A stretch of DNA of 29,030 nt from Bacteroidales bacterium UBA1216 (GTDB taxonomy: Bacteria > Bacteroidota > Bacteroidia > Bacteroidales > Paludibacteraceae), in assembly GCA_002309255.1 (NCBI GenBank), contig DBXI01000014.1:40592-69621 (forward strand), given 5' to 3'. The position numbers and the translations under genes were made by a program. Below the pieces are notes generated by a model. The model saw only the letters and a program-made list of their open reading frames with translations, did not search any database and was not told the origin of the DNA. The first letter of the stretch is position 1. Each line of letters opens with the position of its first letter. Of this stretch, positions 23,591-29,030 are shown one piece after another.

Positions 23591-25500
23591 TTCATTAGTG
23601 TTGCTGCAATGCCTTCTGCATCCAACCCGAGCATGTGCATCAGCTCGGCTGTGCTGCCGTGTGTGACGAACTGATCATCCACGCCCATCCTCATCACGCG
23701 TACCTTACGCGTATCCACAATCTCCAGCACGGCACTACCCAGTCCACCGCTAACCATTGCATCCTCTACGGTCACTATGGTCTCGTAGCGTTCCGCCACA
23801 TCCTGCACGACCTGCGTATCCAGCGGCTTGAGCCAGCGCATATTGTAGTGCCCCACATCTTTCAGATCCTCATGTGCATCCAGCGCCTGCTCCACCGTAT
23901 TCCCGATCGCACCTATACTCAGCACGCAAATCCTCGACTTGCTACTTTCATCTTTTAACTCTCCAACTTCTCTCGACTCTAAACTCTCATCTCTCAACTT
24001 AACGGCTTTACCGTACTCCACCGCCGGCAACTCTCTATCCTTGCTCCTGCCACGCGGATAACGGATAGCCACTGGCCCTTGCATATCCACAGCTATCGCC
24101 ATCATCTGCCTCAGATCACTTGCCGTCATCGGCGCGGCTATTTGCATGTTCGGGATTGGTCTGAGGTAGGCTAAGTCGAGCAATCCGTGGTGCGTAGCGC
24201 CGTCGTTGCCCACGATACCGGCCCTGTCGATGCAGAACACCACGTGCATCTTGCCTATCGCCACGTCGTGGATGATATTGTCGTATGCCCGCTGCAGGAA
24301 CGATGAGTAGATGTTACAGAACGGCACCACGCCTTCCTTGGCCATGCCGGCGCTGAACGTCACGGCGTGCCCCTCGGCTATGCCTACGTCAAACACGCGC
24401 TCCGGCAGCTCCTTCTGCATGATCGTCATCGAGCAACCTGATGGCATGGCGGGGGTCACACCTACTATGCGCGGGTCTTGCTGCGCCAGCTCAAGCAACG
24501 TCTGACCGAACACCTCCTGCCACAACGGCAGCCCATCACCGCTAACCGCTAACCGCTCACCGCTCTCTACATCAAACTCCCCTGGCGCATGCCATACGGT
24601 CTGATCTTTCTCCGCCGGCGCATAACCCTTGCCTTTCTGCGTTACGATGTGCAGCACCTTAGGGCCTTTGTAGTCCTTGATCTCGCTCAGTATGCGCACC
24701 AACCCCACTACGTCGTGGCCGTCTGCCGGACCGAAATAACGGATGTTCAGTCCCTGGAAGATGTTCTTCTGCTGACGCGTGAGCACAGCTTTCAGGTTGT
24801 TGTTGAACCGCAGGATCTTCGCGCGTTTGTGGTCGGACATCAGGTGCAACTTGGTCATCAACTGATACAGCCACCAGCGCATCTTGTTGTAGCTGCGCGA
24901 GGTGGTCAGATCGACTAAGTACTGCGTGAATCCGCCCTTGATAGGGTCGATAGCCATGTTGTTGTCGTTGAGCACGATCAGCAGATCGTTCTTGTCCATT
25001 GACGCGTTGTTCAGCCCCTCAAACGCCAACCCGCCGGTCATCGCGCCGTCACCTATTACCGCCACCACCTTGCGCCGCTCACCCCCTAATCTGCTAATCC
25101 GCTCACCGCCTACATCCATCCCTAACGCAACGGATATCGAGTTGCTCGCATGGCCTGACACACAGGTGTCGTACTCGCTCTCTGCCGGGGTGGGGAAGGG
25201 AGCCAGTCCGCCGAACTGGCGGTTGGTGGGGAACGCGTCGCGCCTGCCGGTCAGGATCTTATGGGCGTAGGCCTGATGACCCACATCCCACACCAACCGG
25301 TCATTCGGCGTGTCAAACACGTAGTGTAACGCCACGGTCAGCTCTATCACACCCAGCGACGAACCCAGGTGACCCGGGTTATGACTCAGCTCGCTCACTA
25401 TATAGTCACGCAGCTCGGCACACACCGCAGGCAACGCCTCACGTGGTAGCGCCTTTAGGTCTGACGGTGAATTGATGTTATTGAGGTATTGATAGTCCAT
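23572..25500 (-). CDS. dxs: 1-deoxy-D-xylulose-5-phosphate synthase
   Basis: 642 residues; first enzyme of the non-mevalonate isoprenoid pathway, a cytoplasmic TPP enzyme joining pyruvate and glyceraldehyde 3-phosphate. Visible motifs: HNPGHLGSSLG, the TPP/Mg motif GDGAMTGGLAFEGLNN, FDVGIAEGHAV with the catalytic Glu, CIDRAGIVGNDGATHHGLLDLAYL and RYPRGRS. The start MDYQYLNNINSPSDLK at 25500 fits the family and lies downstream of the predicted transcript start; the in-frame ATG at 25551 would add 17 unrelated residues. The C-terminal half has an extra loop (about residues 501-523, DESLESREVGELKDESSKSR) encoded by tandem 7-bp units, and two other surface sites hold similar repeats. Catalytic residues are untouched, so it should be active. 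First gene of the dxs-trkA-trkH unit. Confidence 0.96.
   Translation of the reverse strand: MDYQYLNNINSPSDLKALPREALPAVCAELRDYIVSELSHNPGHLGSSLGVIELTVALHYVFDTPNDRLVWDVGHQAYAHKILTGRRDAFPTNRQFGGLAPFPTPAESEYDTCVSGHASNSISVALGMDVGGERISRLGGERRKVVAVIGDGAMTGGLAFEGLNNASMDKNDLLIVLNDNNMAIDPIKGGFTQYLVDLTTSRSYNKMRWWLYQLMTKLHLMSDHKRAKILRFNNNLKAVLTRQQKNIFQGLNIRYFGPADGHDVVGLVRILSEIKDYKGPKVLHIVTQKGKGYAPAEKDQTVWHAPGEFDVESGERLAVSGDGLPLWQEVFGQTLLELAQQDPRIVGVTPAMPSGCSMTIMQKELPERVFDVGIAEGHAVTFSAGMAKEGVVPFCNIYSSFLQRAYDNIIHDVAIGKMHVVFCIDRAGIVGNDGATHHGLLDLAYLRPIPNMQIAAPMTASDLRQMMAIAVDMQGPVAIRYPRGRSKDRELPAVEYGKAVKLRDESLESREVGELKDESSKSRICVLSIGAIGNTVEQALDAHEDLKDVGHYNMRWLKPLDTQVVQDVAERYETIVTVEDAMVSGGLGSAVLEIVDTRKVRVMRMGVDDQFVTHGSTAELMHMLGLDAEGIAATLMKLKSEK
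23932..23998. repeat. Nine-unit 7/8-bp array inside dxs
   Basis: Plus-strand units CCTCGAC, TTGCTAC, TTTCATC and TTTTAAC, one 8-bp unit, a TTC spacer, then a block of four 7-bp units at 23971-23998 (for example TCTCGAC, TCTCAAC). It encodes the extra loop of the enzyme. Confidence 0.75.
24538..24565. repeat. 4 x 7-bp ACCGCTM array inside dxs
   Basis: ACCGCTA twice, then ACCGCTC twice, 28 bp. It encodes SGERLAVSGD in the linker before the second catalytic domain. Confidence 0.85.
25075..25107. repeat. CCGCTCACC direct repeat region inside dxs
   Basis: CCGCTCACC at 25075-25083 and 25099-25107, with CTAATC/CTAATCC between. It shares the CCGCTCACC core with the 24538 array and encodes VGGERISRLGGERR just before the TPP motif. 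Confidence 0.65.
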
Positions 25501-25572
25501 GTAGTTAGTTTTCTTTATGATGTTCGCGTGCGTGCATCTGCACTCTCGCATGCGTCACACGAAAAAAGCCTA

Positions 25573-25604
25573 CAAAATTACGAAAAATTTTGCATATATG
25601 CAAA
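25573..25604 (-). promoter_or_regulatory. Promoter of the dxs-trkA-trkH unit with overlapping palindrome
   Basis: On the minus strand TTTG (25604-25601), exactly 20 bp, then TAATTTTG (25580-25573), a perfect Bacteroidota -33/-7 pair. The predicted start near 25566 gives a leader of about 65 nt. The -33 box is the edge of a 16-bp perfect palindrome, TTTGCATATATGCAAA (25589-25604), a possible operator. Confidence 0.75.
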
Positions 25605-25645
25605 TATTTTTGCATTTTTCTTGCATAAATCGCTCGCTTTGCATC

Positions 25646-25688
25646 AAAATCCCCCACTACGCCGCATGCTTATCGGTCGTAGTGAGGG
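25646..25688 (-). terminator. Intrinsic terminator after the DUF4294 gene
   Basis: CACTACG (25655-25661) pairs with CGTAGTG (25678-25684), extended by C/G runs on both sides. On the minus strand ATTTTG follows the stem. It begins 30 bp beyond the DUF4294 stop and separates that gene from the dxs promoter. Confidence 0.6.
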
Positions 25689-25717
25689 CAATTTTGGGGT
25701 CGTTGTGGTTCGTGCGC

Positions 25718-26275
25718 TTATAGTTGTTCCGCCTCTACCAGGGTGATGATTCGCTCTATGATTCGGTCTTTGTCCTTGGCGTCGTACTCCTCTTTCAGGT
25801 CGTTCTTGAATAGCTTGGCTATGAACTGCCAGAAGTCGGCTGTGAACTTGCTCTTGAAGGTCTTGATCAGCTCATACGACGTCCTGTTGCTCTCCCTGTC
25901 CAGCAGCAGCATCAGCATCCGTCCTTGCGAGGCGGTCATGTTCCTGAAATCCTTCTCGTACTCGCGAAACAGCTCCCGTTCGCGCTTGTTCCACCAGCGT
26001 CGGCGCTCCTTGGGCGTCATCTGCGCCAGCGTGTCCTCGGCTTCTATGATTGCCTGATTGATCCGCTTGGCGTAGGGTAGGGTCTTCTTCACATCGCGCA
26101 CAGTCCGCCAATAGAAACGCTCCTGCTGCTTGTTCTTGAACTTTAGCGGCGCATAGCAATACACCTCATGCAGCATGGCGTAGTACAGCGTGTCGTTCTC
26201 CGCCTCCTGAGCCTGTATGCCTGTTGCCAGCATGCAGGCACATAGCACTATGTATAGCCGTCTTTTCATGTCCAA
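25718..26275 (-). CDS. DUF4294 family secreted protein
   Basis: 185 residues with a signal peptide (RRLYIVLCACMLATGIQA, then QEAEND). The body matches DUF4294 of Bacteroidota: YYAMLHEVYCYAPLKFKNKQ, RTVRDVKKTLPYAKRINQAI, MTASQGRMLMLLLDRESNRT, SYELIKTFKSKFTADFWQFI and the Lys/Asp-rich end LKEEYDAKDKDRIIERI. Mostly helical and periplasmic. A second Met is two codons in (26269), and either could be the start. Function unknown; the conserved QGRMLMLLLDRE block is the most likely functional site. Flanked by its own terminator and, upstream, by the divergent tRNA-Pro promoter. Confidence 0.85.
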   Translation of the reverse strand: MDMKRRLYIVLCACMLATGIQAQEAENDTLYYAMLHEVYCYAPLKFKNKQQERFYWRTVRDVKKTLPYAKRINQAIIEAEDTLAQMTPKERRRWWNKRERELFREYEKDFRNMTASQGRMLMLLLDRESNRTSYELIKTFKSKFTADFWQFIAKLFKNDLKEEYDAKDKDRIIERIITLVEAEQL

Positions 26276-26326
26276 ATGTCAAAATACAACTATTGTGCCA
26301 TAAACTGATTTTTTTTGCAATAAAAA

Positions 26327-26358
26327 TTTGCAATTGTCAAAAAAATGTCGTACCTTTG
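26327..26358 (+). promoter_or_regulatory. Promoter of the tRNA-Pro transcript
   Basis: TTTG (26327-26330), exactly 20 bp, TACCTTTG (26351-26358): a perfect -33/-7 pair. The predicted start near 26365 lies about 150 bp before the tRNA. A 12-bp palindrome, CTTTTGCAAAAG (26365-26376), sits at that start. Confidence 0.8.
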
Positions 26359-26364
26359 CACCCG

Positions 26365-26513
26365 CTTTTGCAAAAGTAGCCCTTTCGAGGCGCAAGCCTA
26401 AGATGGGCCCCCCGACGAAAACAACAAAGTGTTTGCGATGGGGAGAAGCGGAGGCAGTCGAGCTCTTTATGTCGCCCAACGACATCTTATAGCGAGATTT
26501 GCCGAACGCGAGG
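26365..26513 (+). ncRNA. Candidate structured leader RNA before tRNA-Pro
   Basis: About 150 nt between the predicted start and the tRNA with no supported ORF. Possible elements: AGGC-GCAA-GCCT (26388-26399), a GNRA-capped stem; ATGTCG-CCCAA-CGACAT (26469-26485); C-rich 26408-26413 facing GGGG at 26440-26443; and AAGATG (26400-26405) with CATCTT (26483-26488) as an alternative closing stem. It matches no RNA family I can name. It may be only a processed 5' leader. Confidence 0.35.
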
Positions 26514-26587
26514 CGGGATGTGGCGCAGTCCGGTAGCGCAACGGTCTGGGGGACCGGAGGTCGCAAGTTCGAATCTTGTCATCCCGA
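26514..26587 (+). tRNA. tRNA-Pro (GGG)
   Basis: Complete cloverleaf. The acceptor CGGGATG pairs with CATCCCG (26580-26586); D stem GCGC/GCGC; anticodon loop CTGGGGG with GGG at 26548-26550; T arm GCAAG, TTCGAAT, CTTGT; discriminator A. The outer anticodon pair is an A/G mismatch. CCA is not encoded. It is followed by a strong terminator. Confidence 0.95.
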
Positions 26588-26603
26588 CAAGCACAAAGAA
26601 AAT

Positions 26604-26629
26604 CAGGAACTTCGGTTCCTGTTTTTTTT
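26604..26629 (+). terminator. Intrinsic terminator of tRNA-Pro
   Basis: CAGGAAC, TTCG, GTTCCTG followed by eight T: a 7-bp stem with a UUCG tetraloop, 17 bp after the tRNA. Confidence 0.95.
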
Positions 26630-26633
26630 GTGA

Positions 26634-26645
26634 GTCGGGATGACA
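26634..26645 (-). repeat. Inverted copy of the tRNA-Pro 3' end
   Basis: GTCGGGATGACA is the exact reverse complement of tRNA bases 26577-26588. Its inner part GGATGACA also pairs with TGTCATCC at 26716-26723, closing an 86-bp potential stem-loop. Confidence 0.75.
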
Positions 26646-26681
26646 CCAAGTTTACCCATCCGCCGTGCAAGATTACGAAGA

Positions 26682-26711
26682 AATAATCGTTCGAGCGATG
26701 CGAGATAAGAA
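26682..26711 (+). repeat. 30-bp dispersed element, copy 2
   Basis: Identical to 6091-6120 over the first 14 and last 11 bases; only the 5-bp centre differs (CGATG here). It lies inside the stem-loop bounded by the tRNA-derived repeats. Confidence 0.8.
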
Positions 26712-26723
26712 ATCTTGTCATCC
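26711..26723 (+). repeat. Direct copy of part of the tRNA-Pro 3' end
   Basis: AATCTTGTCATCC is identical to tRNA bases 26572-26584, 139 bp further on, as in partial attachment-site duplications. Confidence 0.7.
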
Positions 26724-26742
26724 GTTTTCCTTCATCTTTTTC

Positions 26743-27111
26743 GATTTTGTGCAGTTTAGAAAATTGAAACTTGCGATTTTATGCAGTTTAGAATTGCAAA
26801 AATTGCGATTTTGTGCAGTTTAGAACAAAAACATTTTGCGATTTTACGCATATTTGGCAGGATGAATATTGCGCTCAGGGAACATTTCGTGGAAATAAAT
26901 TTTGCGCTCAGGGAACATTTTTCTTCAAAAATTTTTGCAACATTCTGTAAGAGAATCACTATTGTTCATCGTTAATCCTATGAACTCGGCGAGCTTATTT
27001 ACCGCTGTGCATGATTTCGCAGTAAGCCATATAAAATGCGAATCTACGCATGTCAAAAGAAATAAATTTTGCGATTTTACGCATTTTTGAACAAAAACAT
27101 TTTGCGATTTT
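26743..27111 (+). repeat. Interspersed repeat cluster upstream of the AAA ATPase
   Basis: The main gene-free stretch here runs from 26724 to 27158. It is AT-rich and built from several direct repeats. GCGATTTTRTGCAGTTTAGA occurs at 26741-26760 (starting TC), 26773-26792 and 26805-26824. The related GCGATTTTACGCAT is at 26838 and 27071. A 23-bp exact repeat (GAACAAAAACATTTTGC then GATTTT) is at 26823-26845 and 27089-27111. TTGCGCTCAGGGAACATTT is at 26869-26887 and 26902-26920. GAAATAAATTTTGCG is at 26892 and 27059. No believable gene lies in it on either strand. Confidence 0.85.
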
Positions 27112-27132
27112 CGAAAAATTGTATTATCTTTG
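27101..27132 (+). promoter_or_regulatory. Promoter of the AAA ATPase gene
   Basis: TTTG (27101-27104), exactly 20 bp, TATCTTTG (27125-27132): a perfect -33/-7 pair. The -33 box lies inside the last copy of the 23-bp repeat. The predicted start near 27139 gives a leader of about 20 nt. Confidence 0.8.
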
Positions 27133-27158
27133 CATCGGAAATTATAAAATATGGTTTT

Positions 27159-28484
27159 ATGATCTTCAAACGGAAACTATATCAAAAGATGCTCCAATGG
27201 AAAAGTGAGCGCAATGGTTCGACGGCTCTGCTCATCAAAGGTGCGCGACGTGTCGGCAAATCGACTTTGGCGGAGGAGTTCGCCAAAAACGAGTACAAGA
27301 CATATATCCTAATAGACTTTGCACGCACAAGTAGAGAGATCAACAGTTTGTTTGATGATATGAGCAATCTGGACTTTTTCTTTATGCGTCTGCAAGTTGA
27401 GACGGGCATTACATTGTACAAGCGCGAGTCTGTAATTATCTTTGATGAGGTACAACTCAAACCCGCAGCAAGGCAGGCCATCAAATACCTTGTACAGGAT
27501 GGCAGATATGATTATATAGAAACAGGCTCGCTACTTTCTTTAAAGAGAAATGTAAAGGACATTGTCATCCCGTCCGAAGAAACGCGGTTAACTCTTCAAC
27601 CGATGGATTTTGAGGAGTTCTATTGGGCTTTGGGCAACGAAACGACCTTCAACATCTTGCGTCAATTTTGGGAAATGAAACGACCGCTTGAAGGTTCGCA
27701 TCGTAAGTTGATGCGAGACCTGAGGTTATACATGCTTGTAGGAGGAATGCCACAAGCGGTTGATACGTACATGCAAACCAATAATATGCAGTTCGTTGAT
27801 GCCAAGAAACGTGAAATAATTGAGCTATACAAAGAGGACTTCAACAAAATAGATAGCACAGGAAGAGCATCGCAGTTGTTTGCCGCCATTCCTGCTCAAC
27901 TGACCGGCAATGCAGGACGCTATCAAATATCAAGTGTAATAGAAAATCAAGATGCGCAACGAGTTGCAAGTGTCGTTGCTGATATGGCTGATAGTATGAC
28001 TATATCTTTAGCCTACCATGTCAATGAGCCGAATGTAGGGATGCCTTTGTCGCAAAATATCTATCGTTACAAGATGTTTTTGGCTGATACAGGTCTGTTT
28101 GTTACGTTGGCATTTTGGGACAAAGACTATACTGAAAATACCATCTACAGCAAATTGCTTTCCGACAAACTTGATGCAAACCTTGGGTATGTTTATGAGA
28201 ATTTGATTGCCCAAATGCTTCGCGCAAGCGGCAATGAGTTGTTTTATTATACATTCCCTACTGACAATAATCACAACTATGAAATAGACTTTCTCTTATC
28301 TCGTGGCAATAAACTTTTGCCTATCGAAGTGAAGTCTTCGGGGTATAAAACACACAAGTCTTTGGATGTGTTTTGTAAGAAATACTCTGCACATGTTGGC
28401 GAACGAGTCTTGCTATTCACAAAGGATTATAAAAAAGATGGTGCGACAACATGCCTGCCGATTTATTTCACCCCATTTTTGTAA
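27159..28484 (+). CDS. AAA ATPase with DUF4143 domain
   Basis: 441 residues from the ATG at 27159 (MIFKRKLYQKML), the usual family start; the longer frame from 27069 lies upstream of the promoter. Walker A GARRVGKST (28-36), Walker B VIIFDEVQ (D96/E97), then arginine-rich segments (ETRLTLQPMDFEEFYWALGN). The C-terminal DUF4143 part has a PD-(D/E)XK-like core: NYEIDFLLSRGNKLLPIEVK. These proteins form large paralogous families in Bacteroidales; the cellular role is not settled. The gene is visibly AT-richer than its neighbours, stands alone behind a repeat-derived promoter and next to tRNA-end repeats, all of which suggest acquisition. No clear terminator seen after it. Confidence 0.88.
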   Translation: MIFKRKLYQKMLQWKSERNGSTALLIKGARRVGKSTLAEEFAKNEYKTYILIDFARTSREINSLFDDMSNLDFFFMRLQVETGITLYKRESVIIFDEVQLKPAARQAIKYLVQDGRYDYIETGSLLSLKRNVKDIVIPSEETRLTLQPMDFEEFYWALGNETTFNILRQFWEMKRPLEGSHRKLMRDLRLYMLVGGMPQAVDTYMQTNNMQFVDAKKREIIELYKEDFNKIDSTGRASQLFAAIPAQLTGNAGRYQISSVIENQDAQRVASVVADMADSMTISLAYHVNEPNVGMPLSQNIYRYKMFLADTGLFVTLAFWDKDYTENTIYSKLLSDKLDANLGYVYENLIAQMLRASGNELFYYTFPTDNNHNYEIDFLLSRGNKLLPIEVKSSGYKTHKSLDVFCKKYSAHVGERVLLFTKDYKKDGATTCLPIYFTPFL

Positions 28485-28701
28485 TTAGGCCAAAAATCGT
28501 AGCTCTGCGTTTTGCTCTGCATGAAGAAACACGGGATTGGCGAAACGTGTAACAAATGGTAACAAGATATGTGATAAATCGGAGAGTTACAATCGTTTAG
28601 AAGGAATGTATGTTAAAGAACTGCTTCCCGCAACAGGTGCGTATCATACCATCTTTGCCTTGTCATCCCCAAAAGGGAGCATGCCACACGGACACACTCC
28701 C

Positions 28702-28739
28702 CTTAACAATTTAACGCTTTAACAGTTTAACGTTTAACG
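28702..28739. repeat. Degenerate 7/8-bp TTTAACG array
   Basis: Units such as CTTTAACA, GTTTAACG and TTTAACG, five in a row, ending 2 bp before the stop of the small lipoprotein gene. Similar to the array at 20621-20654. The rest of the 257-bp spacer (28485-28701) shows no clear feature. Confidence 0.7.
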
Positions 28740-28741
28740 TT

Positions 28742-28912
28742 TCAGTACAATCGCTTGGTCGCGTCGTAGGATTCGATCGTTTTGCTCTGGATGATCACCG
28801 TCGTGTCGCCGCGCTGGATGCTCGATGAGGTCGTGGTGATCGTGCGGGTGACATTGCACGCGCTCAGCGCAATCGCCGTGAGTACGGCTACAATTACTAC
28901 TACCTTTCTCAT
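28742..28912 (-). CDS. Small lipoprotein (56 residues), unknown
   Basis: The start at 28912 gives a clear lipoprotein signal, RKVVVIVAVLTAIALSAC (lipobox LSAC), and a 37-residue mature part rich in Thr/Ser (NVTRTITTTSSSIQRGDTTV) ending YDATKRLY. The longer in-frame start at 29014 would prepend 34 residues encoded by inverted-repeat sequence and hide the signal, so it is rejected. The size and composition resemble small Bacteroidales envelope lipoproteins; no function can be assigned. Its 3' end abuts a TTTAACG array, and upstream lies a large inverted repeat. Confidence 0.65.
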   Translation of the reverse strand: MRKVVVIVAVLTAIALSACNVTRTITTTSSSIQRGDTTVIIQSKTIESYDATKRLY

Positions 28913-28931
28913 AGTACGGATGATTTTTTTT

Positions 28932-29002
28932 GTTAGAGTACGGATTTCACGGATTTTCACGGATTTATGTTCGTTTAATCCGTTCAATCCGTACTCTCTA
29001 AC
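28932..29002. repeat. Inverted-repeat element of ACGGATT units
   Basis: GTTAGAGTACGGATT (28932-28946) faces AATCCGTACTCTCTAAC (28986-29002), complementary except for a 2-bp insertion. The interior holds further ACGGATT copies and one AATCCG, so several foldings are possible. Confidence 0.75.
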
Positions 29003-29009
29003 CGCATTT

Positions 29010-29030
29010 GTCAATTGTCATTTGTCATTT
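29010..29030. repeat. 7-bp array running off the window end
   Basis: GTCAATT, GTCATTT, GTCATTT: three 7-bp units, cut by the window edge. Confidence 0.6.

Noticed and set aside
25501..25551. Longer dxs start
   Set aside because: The 17 extra residues do not fit the DXS family, and little leader would remain after the predicted transcript start.
26467..26721. 84-codon minus-strand frame across tRNA-Pro
   Set aside because: It is antisense to a complete tRNA and its terminator, a well-known kind of false gene.
26756..26959. 67-codon minus-strand frame in the repeat cluster
   Set aside because: It consists entirely of translated direct repeats (KCSLSA and HKIAIF-like copies); no start context or homology.
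28537..28722. 61-codon plus-strand frame after the AAA ATPase
   Set aside because: No promoter, no recognisable domain, and its end is translated from the TTTAACG array.

Overview
The window looks like a chromosomal piece of a Bacteroidales (Bacteroidota) genome. Evidence: four promoters matching the Bacteroidota pattern TTTG, 20 bp, TAnnTTTG; families typical of the order (DUF5020, DUF4294, DUF2490, VTC/DUF4956 pairs, AAA+DUF4143 ATPases); many SPII lipoproteins; and gene order dxs-trkA-trkH. I cannot fix the genus.

Layout. 1-401: 3' end of a RelA/SpoT-like HD hydrolase gene. 404-10736, plus strand: a promoter, an RND adaptor lipoprotein, a 1503-residue fusion of the RND pump with its outer-membrane channel, a tyrosine phosphatase, a large secreted protein, a DUF5020 outer-membrane protein and a FecCD-type ABC permease. 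10844-15440, plus strand: a Cthe_2159-like beta-helix lipoprotein, a small secreted protein, a VTC-type polyphosphate polymerase, its DUF4956 membrane partner and a DUF2490 outer-membrane protein, together a candidate envelope polyphosphate module. 15441-15780: convergent gene-free zone with two strong hairpins. 15781-25500, minus strand (transcription runs right to left): dxs, trkA, trkH, SGNH hydrolase, MBOAT acyltransferase, coaE and an RND adaptor without its pump, headed by a clear promoter. 25718-26275, minus: DUF4294 protein with its own terminator. 26327-26629, plus: promoter, a long possibly structured leader, tRNA-Pro(GGG) and terminator. 26634-27158: repeat-rich, gene-free. 27159-28484: an AT-richer AAA+DUF4143 ATPase whose promoter is partly built from those repeats. 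28742-28912, minus: a 56-residue lipoprotein.

The most unusual signal is a family of short, degenerate tandem arrays, usually four units of 7 bp (28 bp), with 8-bp relatives. They lie between genes, against or across stop codons (RND fusion, dxs, trkH, SGNH hydrolase, 56-aa lipoprotein), and in frame inside genes (two in the RND fusion, three sites in dxs). One array is exactly at the pump/channel junction. By frame arithmetic, three or five units there would give two separate genes, while the four present give one fused protein. Other repeats are a 30-bp element present twice, a GATTTTGTGCAGTTTA family, and inverted and direct copies of the tRNA-Pro 3' end.
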